This document shows, one piece after another, positions 54,542 through 63,999 of a stretch of 64,000 bases of DNA. The first letter of the stretch is position 1, and each line of letters opens with the position of its first letter. The notes under the pieces are model-generated. The model searched no databases. It was given only the letters and a program-made list of their open reading frames with translations, and had not been told where the DNA came from. Origin of the DNA: an uncultured Opitutia bacterium (GTDB lineage: Bacteria; Verrucomicrobiota; Verrucomicrobiia; Opitutales; Opitutaceae); contig CAIPAH010000014.1 in assembly GCA_903862955.1 (NCBI GenBank), positions 26,379 through 90,378 of the forward strand, given 5' to 3'. The position numbers were made by a program, and so were the translations under genes.

Positions 54542-56254
54542 ATGAACACCTTTCGTCGCCTTACTACTACGGTTGCACTCCTGTTCAGCCTGGCCTTTGC
54601 GGCCAGCGCACAGCCCGTGCCGGTCACCGTCACGCCGGTCGTCGCGAAACGGGGCATGGTCGTCGCCGGCCACCCGCAGGCCGCCGAGGCCGGTCTCGCC
54701 GTGCTGAAAGCCGGGGGCAATGCGATCGACGCCGCGGTGGCCACCTCGCTCGCGCTGGGCGTGTGCGAACCCTACGCTTCGGGGCTGGGCGGCAAACTGA
54801 TGCTTATCTACTACGAGGCGGCGAGCGGGCAGATCTACGTCCTGGAGGCGATGGACGCGGCCGGCTCGGTCGATGTGCCCGGCTACCTGCGACGTCCCGA
54901 GGAAGATCACAGCTACGGCTACGGAGCGGCCTGCGTCCCAGGCTTGGCGGCCGGCCTCTGGCGGGCGCATCAGCAATGGGGGACGCGCCCCTGGGCCGAT
55001 GATGTCTCACCCGCCATCGCGCTGGCGCGGGAAGGATTTCGCATGCTGCCCAAGTCGCGCGACCTCTTCGAGGAGCAGACCAAGAAGCTGCATCGGGGTG
55101 ATGCCGAGATCGCCCGCCTGTATTTGACGCCCGACGGGCAGCTGCCGCCCTCCGGCGTCCTCCTGCCCAATCCGGATTTGGCCCACACCTTGGAACTCCT
55201 CTCCCGGAACGGGCGGGACGGATTCTATCGCGGACCCGTGGCGGACGCGATCGTGGGAGCGTCCCAGCGGGGCGGGGGATCGCTCACGCTGGGGGATATG
55301 GCCAGTTACCAGCCCCGCCTGACGGAGACCGTGGGGATTACATTTCACGACTATCGCATCGAGAGCGCACCGCCGCCCGCGAACGGCGCGGCGATGCTGC
55401 TGCCGGCGCTCAAGGTTCTCGAGGACGAGACCTTCGATGGCGGAACGCTGCGCACCGCCGCCAACCTCGACCGGTTGGGACGGGTCTGGAGCGTCGTGGA
55501 ACCCGAGGTTTACCGGCTGATCGGCGACGCGCCGGATGCGCGCAAGAAGCTCGAGCGCCTGCTTTCTCTCGCGTCGATCCGTTCCCTTCGCCAGCGCGCG
55601 TTGGCGCCGACTTCCGCCCCCGTCCTGCCGGCCGCGGCCGCCGTGGACGGGTCGTTTTCCGAAAGCGAGATGGCGGCGACGACGCATTTCATCGTGGTGG
55701 ACCTGCACGGCGACGTCGTTTGCGCCACGCAGTCGCTGGGCGTGCACTTTGGCGCGGGGGTGGTTCCGCGGGGTACGGGAGTCGTTTTGAACAACTCGAT
55801 GAGCAACTTCGAGTATCGCGACCCGAAGAACCCGAACTACGTGGCTCCCGGCCACCGGCCGCGCAGCACGGTCGCGCCGACCCTCGTGCTGCTCCGCGGT
55901 CAGCCCATCCTGGCGCTCGGCGTGCCGGGGGCGGCGCGGATCCCCACGGCCCTGCTGCAGGTCCTGGTGGACGACTTGGTGTTCCATCGCCGGTTGGGAG
56001 ACGCCATTGGCGACACGCGGGTGCATTTCATGATCCCGTGGAAGAAAGGCGACGTGCGGACGTTTGAGGCCGAGCAGTCGTTTCCGGCGCCGCAGGCGGA
56101 GGCTTTGCAGGCCATGGGGTGGAAAATCGACCTTTCCGAGCCGGCGGGGCGCGGCCGGCATTTTGGCGGAATCAACGCGGTGGAAATCGCTTCGGACGGC
56201 ACCCTGACGGGCTATGCCGACCCCCGGCGGACGAATACCGCGGTGGGATACTAA
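54542..56254 (+). CDS. ggt: Gamma-glutamyltransferase
   Basis: The ATG at MNTFRRLTTT gives 570 residues with a signal peptide (VALLFSLAFAASAQP). The Ntn-hydrolase maturation site is the threonine pair in EMAATTHFIVVD, where autocleavage makes the small subunit. Large-subunit cues are AAEAGLAVLKAGGNAIDAAVATSLALGV and ASGLGGKLMLIYY. It transfers or hydrolyses gamma-glutamyl groups of glutathione-like compounds in the periplasm. The longer frame upstream is non-native. Confidence 0.92.
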   Translation: MNTFRRLTTTVALLFSLAFAASAQPVPVTVTPVVAKRGMVVAGHPQAAEAGLAVLKAGGNAIDAAVATSLALGVCEPYASGLGGKLMLIYYEAASGQIYVLEAMDAAGSVDVPGYLRRPEEDHSYGYGAACVPGLAAGLWRAHQQWGTRPWADDVSPAIALAREGFRMLPKSRDLFEEQTKKLHRGDAEIARLYLTPDGQLPPSGVLLPNPDLAHTLELLSRNGRDGFYRGPVADAIVGASQRGGGSLTLGDMASYQPRLTETVGITFHDYRIESAPPPANGAAMLLPALKVLEDETFDGGTLRTAANLDRLGRVWSVVEPEVYRLIGDAPDARKKLERLLSLASIRSLRQRALAPTSAPVLPAAAAVDGSFSESEMAATTHFIVVDLHGDVVCATQSLGVHFGAGVVPRGTGVVLNNSMSNFEYRDPKNPNYVAPGHRPRSTVAPTLVLLRGQPILALGVPGAARIPTALLQVLVDDLVFHRRLGDAIGDTRVHFMIPWKKGDVRTFEAEQSFPAPQAEALQAMGWKIDLSEPAGRGRHFGGINAVEIASDGTLTGYADPRRTNTAVGY

Positions 56255-56305
56255 GTTTACCCTTTACAGGAGGGGCGGGCTACTCTGTTTTCGACCGCTC
56301 TTTCC

Positions 56306-56500
56306 ATGCAAAAGACCAAAAAGTCCGTCGCCAAGCGCTTCAAGCTGTCCGCCAAGGGTAAGCTCATCCGGCGCACTCCCGGTTTTCGTCACCTGCTGGC
56401 CGCGAAGAGCACGAAGCAAAAGCGCCGTGCCTCCCGCGACAAGCTCGTTGACGTCGGCCATGCCCGGCCGCTCCTGCGCTGCCTGCCCCACGGTCTCTGA
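56306..56500 (+). CDS. rpmI: 50S ribosomal protein bL35
   Basis: The 64-residue basic protein matches bL35: KKSVAKRFKLSAKGKLIRRTPGFRHL, KSTKQKRRASRDKLVD. It is followed by rplT. infC, the usual first gene of this operon, is not adjacent. Confidence 0.95.
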   Translation: MQKTKKSVAKRFKLSAKGKLIRRTPGFRHLLAAKSTKQKRRASRDKLVDVGHARPLLRCLPHGL

Positions 56501-56586
56501 CCACGGCTGAAGCGCCTCACTTCGCCAGGCGGGTGAAATCCTAAGCCGACCCGCCGGCGACAACCTAATCCTAAAAAAACACCAAC

Positions 56587-56961
56587 ATGGCTCGTGCAAC
56601 CAACTCCGCCGCTTCCCGCAAGCGGCACAAGAAAACGCTGAAATACGCCAAGGGCTATTTCGGCAGCAAATCGAAGCTCTTCCGCTACGCGAAGGAAGCC
56701 GTCCAGCACGCCTGGCAGTATGCCTACATCGCGCGCAAGAAGAAGAAGTCGGATCGCCGCGGTCTCTGGATCGTGCGCCTCAACGCGGCCTGCCGCGCCG
56801 CCGGCATCTCCTACAGCCGCTTCATGGAAGGCCTCAAGGCCGCCAACATCGGCCTCGACCGCAAGGTCCTGTCCGACCTCGCGATTCGCGACGAGGTGGC
56901 CTTCAACTCCCTGGTCAAACAAGCCCAGGACGCGTTGAAGACCAAGGCCGCCAAGGCCTAA
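56587..56961 (+). CDS. rplT: 50S ribosomal protein bL20
   Basis: The 124-residue protein has the bL20 pattern RATNSAASRKRHKKTLKYAKGYFGSKSKLFRYAKEAV and RRGLWIVRLNAACRAAGISYSRFMEGLKAANI. It is followed by a terminator hairpin before pheS. Confidence 0.96.
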   Translation: MARATNSAASRKRHKKTLKYAKGYFGSKSKLFRYAKEAVQHAWQYAYIARKKKKSDRRGLWIVRLNAACRAAGISYSRFMEGLKAANIGLDRKVLSDLAIRDEVAFNSLVKQAQDALKTKAAKA

Positions 56962-57008
56962 GCTCTGACTAACGCGAGCCCGGCCAGGCTCGCCTCCCTG
57001 TCTCTCCG

Positions 57009-57049
57009 GAGGACGGGCCTCACCCGAGGTTCCGTCCTCTTTGTTTTTC
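57009..57049 (+). terminator. Terminator between rplT and pheS
   Basis: A stem gaggacgg (57009-57016) / ccgtcctc (57032-57039), with an inner cctc/gagg pair, is followed by tttgttttt. It ends the rpmI-rplT unit; some read-through into pheS is possible. Confidence 0.8.
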
Positions 57050-57091
57050 TTCGCTTCGCCGCCACCGCTCTGGTTCAAGAAAGCTCTCTCC

Positions 57092-58135
57092 ATGCAAGCC
57101 ACCCTCACCGCCCTCGTCGCCAAGGCCCAGACCGAGCTCGCCGGCTTGACGGCCCGCCCGGCGCTCGAGGCCGCCAAGGCCCGGTATGTCGGTCCCAATG
57201 GCGAACTCACCGCGCTGATGAAGCAGATGGGCACCGTGCCCAAGGAGCAGCGCCCCGCCATGGGCAAGCTCATCAACGAGACCAAGGCCCGCCTGCAGGA
57301 GCTGCTCGACGCCGCCCTGGCCGCCATCGAGACCAACGAGCTCCGCGCCCAGCTCGGCCCCGCGATCGATCCCACGCTGCCCACGCCCGACGCCCGCTCC
57401 GGCACGTATCACCCGCTCACGCTCGTGCGCGAGGAGATGTGCCGCATCCTCCGCAAGGTCGGGTTCACCGTCGCCGACGGCCCGGAGGTGGAGACGGAGT
57501 ATTACTGCTTCGATGCCCTCAACACGCCCGCCGACCACCCGGCGCGCGACGTGCAGGACACGTTTTATTTCCCGGCCACCGCGCATTTCGGCAATGTCTC
57601 GAAGAAGACTGCCGAGGAGAAATACCTGCTGCGCACGCACACGTCGTCCGTCCAGATCCGGACGATGCTCAAGGGCCCGCCGCCGATCCGCATCGTCTCG
57701 CCCGGCCGCACGTATCGCCGCGACGCCACCGACGCCACCCACTCGGCCAACTTCAACCAGCTCGAGTGCCTCTACGTGGACAAGAACGTGACGGTCCGCG
57801 ACCTCAAGGCGCTGCTCGACTACATCTTCGGCTCGTTGCTCGGGAAAGACACGAAGACGCGCTTCCGCCCGCACTATTTCGGCTACACCGAGCCCAGCTT
57901 CGAGGTCGACCTGAGCGCGAAGCACCTGCCCAAGGTGAAGAAGGAATGGATCGAAATCGGCGGCTGCGGGATGGTCGATCCCACGGTGTTCGCCGGCGTC
58001 GGCTATGATCCCGAGGTCTGGAGCGGCTACGCCTTCGGCATGGGCCTCGAGCGCCTCGCCATGCTGCTCTACGGCATCGATGACATCCGCTACTTCTACC
58101 AAAACGACCTGCGCTTCCTGAATCAATTTGCCTAA
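57092..58135 (+). CDS. pheS: Phenylalanyl-tRNA synthetase alpha subunit
   Basis: Starting at MQATLTALVA gives 347 residues. An N-terminal coiled coil precedes the catalytic class II core: GTYHPLTLVREEMCRI, LLRTHTSSVQIRTM, ISPGRTYRRDATDATHS-like, and GCGMVDPTVF, then GMGLERLAMLLYGIDDIR (motif 3). Works with PheT as a tetramer. The in-frame extension upstream crosses the terminator and was rejected. Confidence 0.95.
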   Translation: MQATLTALVAKAQTELAGLTARPALEAAKARYVGPNGELTALMKQMGTVPKEQRPAMGKLINETKARLQELLDAALAAIETNELRAQLGPAIDPTLPTPDARSGTYHPLTLVREEMCRILRKVGFTVADGPEVETEYYCFDALNTPADHPARDVQDTFYFPATAHFGNVSKKTAEEKYLLRTHTSSVQIRTMLKGPPPIRIVSPGRTYRRDATDATHSANFNQLECLYVDKNVTVRDLKALLDYIFGSLLGKDTKTRFRPHYFGYTEPSFEVDLSAKHLPKVKKEWIEIGGCGMVDPTVFAGVGYDPEVWSGYAFGMGLERLAMLLYGIDDIRYFYQNDLRFLNQFA

Positions 58136-58143
58136 AACCGTCC

Positions 58144-58210
58144 CCGCGGATGACGCGGATGAACGCGGATAGGATTCCCCTTCATCCGCGATTATCCGCG
58201 TCATCCGCGG
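58144..58210. repeat. Long inverted repeat between pheS and pheT
   Basis: A 17-base arm ccgcggatgacgcggat (58144-58160) has a perfect reverse copy atccgcgtcatccgcgg (58194-58210). Inner short units cgcggat also repeat in direct order at about 10-base spacing. Such elements belong to a family of extragenic palindromes. It lies wholly in the 85-base gap, ten bases before the pheT start. Confidence 0.85.
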
Positions 58211-58220
58211 AAAACTCCCT

Positions 58221-60677
58221 GTGAAAATTTCTCTCAACTGGCTCAAGGATTATGTCGCCCTCGACGCCTCCGTCGAGGAGGTGAGCCGCGCGCTGACGCT
58301 GCTGGGCCTCGAGGTCGAGCAGGTGATCCGCACCGGCGCGCCCGCGCTCCAGCACGTCGTCGTCGGCGAGGTGCTCGTGCGCGACAAGCATCCCAACGCC
58401 GACAAGCTCTCCGTCTGCCAGGTGGACCTCGGGCCCGCGGGCGGCGTGAAGACGATCGTCTGCGGCGCGCAGAACTACAAGGTGGGCGACCGCGTGCCGG
58501 TCGCGCTCGCCGGCGCCGTGCTGCCGGGCGACTTCGTCATCAAGCAGTCCAAGATCCGCGGCCAGTTGTCCGACGGGATGATGTGCTCCGCGAAGGAACT
58601 CGGCGTGGCCGAGGATGCGGACGGCCTCCTGATCCTCGACAGCCGCCCTGCGCTCGGCACGCCGATCAACGAGGTGCTGCCTCCCGGCGACGTGGTTTTC
58701 GACCTCGAGATCACGCCGAACCGTCCCGACTGCCTTTCGCACCTCGGCATTGCCCGCGAGCTCGCGGCTTGGTTCAAGCTCCCGCTGCTTTACCCGCAGG
58801 AGAAATTCCGCGGCGAGATCGCCGGCGCGCCGCACCCCGAGCTGCTGCGGAGCGTTTCCGTGCTCTCGCCCGAGGACTGCCCGCTCTACACCGCGCACGT
58901 CATCCACGGCATCAAGATCGGCCCGAGCCCGGCCTGGCTGCGCGAGCGCCTCACGGCCGTCGGCCTGCGCCCGATCAACAACGTCGTCGACGTGGGCAAC
59001 TACGTCATGCTCGAGACCGGCCAGCCCCTGCACGCCTTCGACGCGCGCAAGCTCGGCGGTCACCAGATTGTCGTCCGCCGCGCGGCCGACGGGGAAAAGA
59101 TCACCACCCTCGACGGCAAGGAGCGCGCGCTCAACAGCCGGATGCTCGTCATTGCCGACGCGACGAAGCCCGTCGTCCTCGCCGGCATCATGGGCGGCGA
59201 AAACTCCGGCGTCAGCGACGACACGACCGACCTCGTGATCGAGTGTGCGATTTTCCGGCGCCAATCCATCCGGTGGACCTCGCGTCACCTCGGCCTGACG
59301 TCCGATTCGTCCTACCGCTACGAGCGGGGCGTGGACCCACACTCGGCGGTTGAGGCGGCTTACCGCGCGATCGACCTCATCCTCGAGACGGCCGGCGGCC
59401 AGGTGGTCGGCCCCGCCTGCATCGTGGGCGGCGACGTCCCGTGGCAGCGCGAGATCGTGGTCACGCACCGCTACATTTGCGACAAACTGGGCTTCGACCT
59501 TCCCGCTGCCGAGATGCGCGCCGCGCTGGAATCGTTGGAACTCAACATCTCCCGCGAGGAGCCCACGGAGGACCGCGGCACCGCCTGGTGGGTCACGATC
59601 CCCAGCTGGCGCGACGACCTCGACCGCCCGATTGACCTTGTCGAGGAAGTGCTGCGCCTGCACGGCACGGACAAAATTCCCTCCGCCGTGGTCATGGCGC
59701 CCGGCCTCATCGGCGACGACGATCCCGTGGTGCTGTTCAACCGCCGCGTGACGGACTACCTCGTCGGCCACGATTTTCACGAGTGTGTGAGTTACACGCT
59801 GCGGTCCGCGAAGGAGATTTCCACCTGGGTGTCGCAGACCGCCGCGGTCGAGCTGGCGCTGGCGAATCCATTCGTCGACGACCAGTCGCACCTCCGGCCC
59901 ACGCTGATCATGGGCCTGCTGGAGTCGCTCAAGCTCAACCAGTCGCGCGGCGTCGTCGCGACGCACCTCTGTGAGGTCGGCCGGGTTTTCATCGAGCGCA
60001 ACGGCCAGAATTACGAGTGCGCCGCCGCGGGTTTCATCATCGCCGATCCCGTGGGTGCGCGCACCTGGCTGCCGCGCGAGCGGGCGGATTTCTTCACGAC
60101 CAAGAAGCACGCGACGGCGCTGGCCGCCGCCGCTGGCGTCGATCTGGCCAAGCTTCCGCTCGTGCCCGTGACAGGTTCGTTTTACGGCTGGCAGGAAGGC
60201 CAGTCCGCCGCCGCGGGGGAAATGGCCCATGGCTGGACAGCGCGCTTCGGCCTGCTGAATCTCGCGATGGTCAAGTCGCTGGGACTCACGGGCAAGGTTT
60301 ACGCCGGCATTTTCGCCATCCTGCCGGAGAAGCTCACGGGTGAGGCCACGCGGCGGCGTTATGCCGATTTCAGCCTCATGCCGGCCGCGCTGCGCGACTT
60401 CGCGCTCGTGGTGGATGAGGCCGTGCAGGCCGACGACGTGCGCCGGACGCTCGGGAAGATCGCGCGCGCCGCCATCGGCAGCGCCTTCGTGCTCGAGAGC
60501 GTCGACGTCTTCGACGTCTATCGCGGCCAGGGTCTGCCCGAGGGCAAGAAGAGCCTGGCGTTCTCCCTCGTTTTCCGGTCGCCCGAACGGACGCTCACTG
60601 ACGACGAGGTCAACGCGGCCGGGCTGAAGATTCAGGAAGAGATCGCCAAGACCACCCTGTGGCAGATCCGGAAGTGA
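58221..60677 (+). CDS. pheT: Phenylalanyl-tRNA synthetase beta subunit
   Basis: The 818-residue protein starts at GTG with MKISLNWLKDYV. It contains the tRNA-binding EMAP-like domain (VVVGEVLVRDKHPNADKLSVCQVDLG), B3/B4 editing domain, B5 repeats and the C-terminal anticodon-binding FDX-ACB domain (DVYRGQGLPEGKKSLAFSLVFRSPERTLTD). It pairs with PheS. Confidence 0.96.
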   Translation: MKISLNWLKDYVALDASVEEVSRALTLLGLEVEQVIRTGAPALQHVVVGEVLVRDKHPNADKLSVCQVDLGPAGGVKTIVCGAQNYKVGDRVPVALAGAVLPGDFVIKQSKIRGQLSDGMMCSAKELGVAEDADGLLILDSRPALGTPINEVLPPGDVVFDLEITPNRPDCLSHLGIARELAAWFKLPLLYPQEKFRGEIAGAPHPELLRSVSVLSPEDCPLYTAHVIHGIKIGPSPAWLRERLTAVGLRPINNVVDVGNYVMLETGQPLHAFDARKLGGHQIVVRRAADGEKITTLDGKERALNSRMLVIADATKPVVLAGIMGGENSGVSDDTTDLVIECAIFRRQSIRWTSRHLGLTSDSSYRYERGVDPHSAVEAAYRAIDLILETAGGQVVGPACIVGGDVPWQREIVVTHRYICDKLGFDLPAAEMRAALESLELNISREEPTEDRGTAWWVTIPSWRDDLDRPIDLVEEVLRLHGTDKIPSAVVMAPGLIGDDDPVVLFNRRVTDYLVGHDFHECVSYTLRSAKEISTWVSQTAAVELALANPFVDDQSHLRPTLIMGLLESLKLNQSRGVVATHLCEVGRVFIERNGQNYECAAAGFIIADPVGARTWLPRERADFFTTKKHATALAAAAGVDLAKLPLVPVTGSFYGWQEGQSAAAGEMAHGWTARFGLLNLAMVKSLGLTGKVYAGIFAILPEKLTGEATRRRYADFSLMPAALRDFALVVDEAVQADDVRRTLGKIARAAIGSAFVLESVDVFDVYRGQGLPEGKKSLAFSLVFRSPERTLTDDEVNAAGLKIQEEIAKTTLWQIRK

Positions 60678-60679
60678 CC

Positions 60680-60970
60680 ATGCCTGCGGCGCCCGATCTC
60701 AACCTCGACCACGTGGCGAAGCTTGCCCGCCTGGCGCTCACGCCGGCGGAAAAGGCGCAGTTCGCCTCGCAGCTGGGTGACGTGCTGCACCACATCGAGC
60801 AGCTCGCGAAGGTGGACGTCACCGGCATCGAGCCGACCGCCCACGCGTTTCCGGTTGTCAATGTCTGGGCCGACGACGTCGCGCAGCCGGGACTTTCCGT
60901 CGAGGCGGCGCTGCGCAACGCGCCCGCGCAGCGCGAACACATGATTCTGGTGCCCAAGGTCGTGGAGTAA
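60680..60970 (+). CDS. gatC: Asp-tRNA(Asn)/Glu-tRNA(Gln) amidotransferase subunit C
   Basis: The ATG two bases after the pheT stop gives 96 residues: LNLDHVAKLARLALTPAEKAQFASQLGDVL, HIEQLAKVDVTGIEPTAHAF, and REHMILVPKVVE, which are the GatC pattern. An alternative GTG at 60659 would overlap pheT. It stabilises GatA and GatB. Confidence 0.94.
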   Translation: MPAAPDLNLDHVAKLARLALTPAEKAQFASQLGDVLHHIEQLAKVDVTGIEPTAHAFPVVNVWADDVAQPGLSVEAALRNAPAQREHMILVPKVVE

Positions 60971-60973
60971 GCC

Positions 60974-62437
60974 ATGGCCGCGGAACTGTTTTTCAAGTCC
61001 ATCGAGGAACTCGGCGCCCTGCTCGAAGCGAAGCAGCTCTCCGCCACCGAGCTGATGCGCACGGTCATCGCGCGGCGGCAGGCGGTCGACGGCCGGGTGA
61101 AGGCCTTCAACTCGTCCGACGATGCCGATGCGCTCGCACAGGCCGCTGCGTCCGACGCGCGCCGTGCCGCCGGCCAGGCGCGGGGACCGCTCGAGGGTAT
61201 CCCGGTGGGGCTGAAGGACGTTATCGCCGTCGCCGGCCAGCCGCTCACGGCGTCGAGCAAGATGCTCGCGAACTTTGTTTCGCCCTACGACGCCACCGTC
61301 ACCGTGAATTTGAAGAAGGCCGGCGCCATCGTCTGGGGCCGGCTCAACTGCGACGAATTCGCCATGGGTTCGTCGACGGAAAATTCCGCGTTCGGTCCCA
61401 CCGCGAACCCATGGGACCTCGCGCGCGTGCCCGGCGGCTCGTCCGGCGGCAGCGCGGCCGCGCTGGCGGCGGGCGAGGTGTGCGCGACGCTCGGTTCCGA
61501 CACGGGTGGGTCCATCCGTCAGCCCGCAGCGCTGTGCGGCGTGGTAGGGCTCAAGCCCACTTACGGCCTCGTTTCACGCTACGGCCTCGCGGCGTTTGCG
61601 TCGTCGCTGGACCAGATCGGCCCGCTGACCCGGACCGTCGCGGACGCCGCGCTGATGCTGGGCGCGATCGCCGGCCATGACCCGCACGACTCCACGTCGT
61701 TCAAGGCGGAGATTCCGGATTACCGCGCGGAGTTAAAAAAGCGTCAGGGCCCGTGGCGACTCGGCATTCCGAAGGAGTATTTCGGAGCAGGGTTGGATCC
61801 TGCGGTCGGTGCGGCGGTGGAGCAGGCGATCGCGTTTTATCGCGCGCAAGGCTGCACGATCAAAGAGGTTTCGTTGCCGCACACACAGTTCTGCCTCGAC
61901 ACGTATTACATCATCGCGACCGCCGAGGCGTCCTCGAATCTGGCGCGCTACGACGGCATCCGCTACGGACACCGGGCGAAGGGCGCGAAGGACGGGGTGG
62001 ATCTCTACGCCCAGTCGCGCGCCGAGGGCTTTGGCCCGGAGGTGAAGCGCCGGATCATCCTCGGCACCTACGTGCTCTCGAGCGGCTACTACGACGCGTA
62101 TTACCTGCGCGCCCAAAAGGTCCGCACGCTGATCCGGCAGGATTTCCTGAAGGCGTATCACGAAGTGGACGCGCTGCTCACGCCGACGTCGCCGATGCCC
62201 GCGTTCAGGCTGGGGGAGAAATCCGACCCGCTGGCACTCTATCTCTGCGACATCTACACGATCGGCGTGAACCTCGCGGGCCTGCCGGCGCTGAGCCTCC
62301 CGTGCGGCTTCACCCCGGCGGGCCTGCCCATCGGCCTGCAGCTCATCGGCCAGCCCTTCCGCGAAGCTGACCTGCTGGCGATGGCCCACACCTACGAACA
62401 GGCTCACGACTGGCACACCAAGCATCCAAGCCTCTGA
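60974..62437 (+). CDS. gatA: Asp-tRNA(Asn)/Glu-tRNA(Gln) amidotransferase subunit A
   Basis: The 487-residue protein has the amidase signature: GIPVGLKDVI (catalytic Lys), then VPGGSSGGSAAALAAGEV with the cis-Ser and the nucleophilic Ser in GSDTGGSIRQPAALCG. It releases ammonia from glutamine for GatB. Follows gatC by three bases. Confidence 0.97.
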   Translation: MAAELFFKSIEELGALLEAKQLSATELMRTVIARRQAVDGRVKAFNSSDDADALAQAAASDARRAAGQARGPLEGIPVGLKDVIAVAGQPLTASSKMLANFVSPYDATVTVNLKKAGAIVWGRLNCDEFAMGSSTENSAFGPTANPWDLARVPGGSSGGSAAALAAGEVCATLGSDTGGSIRQPAALCGVVGLKPTYGLVSRYGLAAFASSLDQIGPLTRTVADAALMLGAIAGHDPHDSTSFKAEIPDYRAELKKRQGPWRLGIPKEYFGAGLDPAVGAAVEQAIAFYRAQGCTIKEVSLPHTQFCLDTYYIIATAEASSNLARYDGIRYGHRAKGAKDGVDLYAQSRAEGFGPEVKRRIILGTYVLSSGYYDAYYLRAQKVRTLIRQDFLKAYHEVDALLTPTSPMPAFRLGEKSDPLALYLCDIYTIGVNLAGLPALSLPCGFTPAGLPIGLQLIGQPFREADLLAMAHTYEQAHDWHTKHPSL

Positions 62438-62441
62438 TTTT

Positions 62442-62511
62442 GCCCACGAATCACGCGAATGAACGCGAATAAATCCTCATCCCTTCGTGCCGATTCGCGT
62501 GATTCGCGGGC
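62442..62511. repeat. Long inverted repeat between gatA and gatB
   Basis: Arms gcccacgaatcacgcgaat (62442-62460) and attcgcgtgattcgcgggc (62493-62511) are reverse copies with one mismatch. The inner unit cgcgaat repeats directly at 10-base spacing. The layout is the same as in the pheS-pheT repeat, with A for G in the units (gaatcacgcgaat versus ggatgacgcggat). Confidence 0.85.
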
Positions 62512-62523
62512 ACGCCGGTTAAA

Positions 62524-63975
62524 ATGAACTACGAAGCCGTCATCGGTCTTGAGGTGCACGTCCAGATCCGGACGAACTCCAAGGTATTTTCGCGGGTCGG
62601 CGCCGGCTACGGCCACCCGGAGAACACGCTGACCGATCCCGTCGTGCTCGCGCTGCCCGGCGCGCTGCCGGTGATGAACAAGGCCGCGCTCGACGCCATC
62701 ATCAAGGCCGGCCTGTTGCTCGGCTGTGAGATCGCCCCGGTCTGCAAGTGGGACCGCAAAAATTACTTCTATCCGGATTCACCGAAGAACTACCAGATCT
62801 CGCAATACGACCAGCCGATGTGCCTCGGCGGGGCGGTCGAGATCGAGCTGCCGGGCGCGGCGCGCAATGTGATGGGCGAGCACAAAAAGATCCCGCTCAT
62901 GCGCATCCACCTGGAGGAGGACGTGGGCAAGCTGAACCACTTCGCCGCGGACTCGCTCGTCGATTACAACCGCGCCGGCACGCCGCTGATGGAGATCGTC
63001 TCGGAACCGGCGATGCACTCGGCGGAGGAGGCGTTTGCCTATCTCACGTCGTTGCGTGCGACGATGATCTTTGGCGGCATTTCAGACTGCGACATGGAGA
63101 AGGGCCAGCTGCGGTGCGACGCCAACATCTCCATCCGCCCGGTGGGCCAGACCACGCTCGGCACGAAGGTCGAGCTGAAGAACCTCAATTCCATCTCGTT
63201 CGTTCGCGACGGCATCGCGCACGAGATCAAGCGGCAGATCGCGGTGCTTTCGGCCGGCGGCACGCTGGTGCAGGAAACGCGCGACTACGACGGCCAGACG
63301 GGCATCTCGCAGTCGTTGCGCTCGAAGGAAATGGCCCACGATTACCGCTATTTTCCCGACCCGGACCTGATGCCGGTGAAGGTCGACGAGGCTTGGAAGG
63401 CCAACCTGCGCGCCGAGTGCCCGGAGCTGCCCTTCGACAAGCAGAGGCGGTTTCTCGATAAATATGCGGTGCCCTACACGATCACCTCGGTGTTGGTGTG
63501 GGACCGCGCGCTGGCGGACTTTTTCGAGGAAGCGGTGAGGCTGGGCGGCAAACCCCAGGCGGTGGGCAACTGGATCGCGAACGACCTGCTGCGCGAACTC
63601 GGCGCGGCCAAGCTGCCGTTGGCGAAATCGAAGGTCATGCCCGCGCACGTCGCAGGGCTGGTGACGCTCATCGAGGCGGGCACGTTGTTGCCGAATGCGG
63701 CCAAGGAGGTTTTCGCCGAGATGTTCGCGACCGGTGACCAGCCGGCCGCCGTCGTCGAGCGGAAGGGCCTGCGCGCGGCGCCGGTGGACGTCGGCGAGCT
63801 CGAGCAATGGTGCCGCGATGCGATCGCGGCGAATGCCAAGTCCCTTGCCGATTTCAAGGCGGGCAAGGACAGTGCGATCAACGGCTTCAAGGGCTCCGTG
63901 ATGAAGGCGGCGAAGGGCAAGGCCGACCCGAAGCGCGTGGACGAGACCCTGCGGAAGCTGCTGGCGGGCATGTGA
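62524..63975 (+). CDS. gatB: Asp-tRNA(Asn)/Glu-tRNA(Gln) amidotransferase subunit B
   Basis: The 483-residue protein has the GatB pattern: YEAVIGLEVHVQIRTNSKVFS, KWDRKNYFYPDSPKNYQISQYDQPM, MRIHLEEDVGKLNH, DYNRAGTPLMEIVSEPAM, and a YqeY-like C-terminal helical domain. With GatA and GatC it converts Glu-tRNA(Gln) or Asp-tRNA(Asn). It begins 86 bases after gatA. Confidence 0.97.
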   Translation: MNYEAVIGLEVHVQIRTNSKVFSRVGAGYGHPENTLTDPVVLALPGALPVMNKAALDAIIKAGLLLGCEIAPVCKWDRKNYFYPDSPKNYQISQYDQPMCLGGAVEIELPGAARNVMGEHKKIPLMRIHLEEDVGKLNHFAADSLVDYNRAGTPLMEIVSEPAMHSAEEAFAYLTSLRATMIFGGISDCDMEKGQLRCDANISIRPVGQTTLGTKVELKNLNSISFVRDGIAHEIKRQIAVLSAGGTLVQETRDYDGQTGISQSLRSKEMAHDYRYFPDPDLMPVKVDEAWKANLRAECPELPFDKQRRFLDKYAVPYTITSVLVWDRALADFFEEAVRLGGKPQAVGNWIANDLLRELGAAKLPLAKSKVMPAHVAGLVTLIEAGTLLPNAAKEVFAEMFATGDQPAAVVERKGLRAAPVDVGELEQWCRDAIAANAKSLADFKAGKDSAINGFKGSVMKAAKGKADPKRVDETLRKLLAGM

Positions 63976-63981
63976 AGTAGC

Positions 63982-63999
63982 GCAGGCGTCCCCGCCTGC
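63982..63999. repeat. Short extragenic hairpin element at the window edge
   Basis: gcaggcg-tccc-cgcctgc (7-base arms, 4-base loop) starts seven bases after the gatB stop. The phrase gtagcgcaggcgtccccgcc looks like the edge of a dispersed repeat, cut by the window end. Confidence 0.5.

Noticed and set aside
57009..57091. T-box or peptide attenuator controlling pheS
   Set aside because: No Phe-rich leader peptide or T-box sequence; the hairpin fits a simple terminator after rplT.
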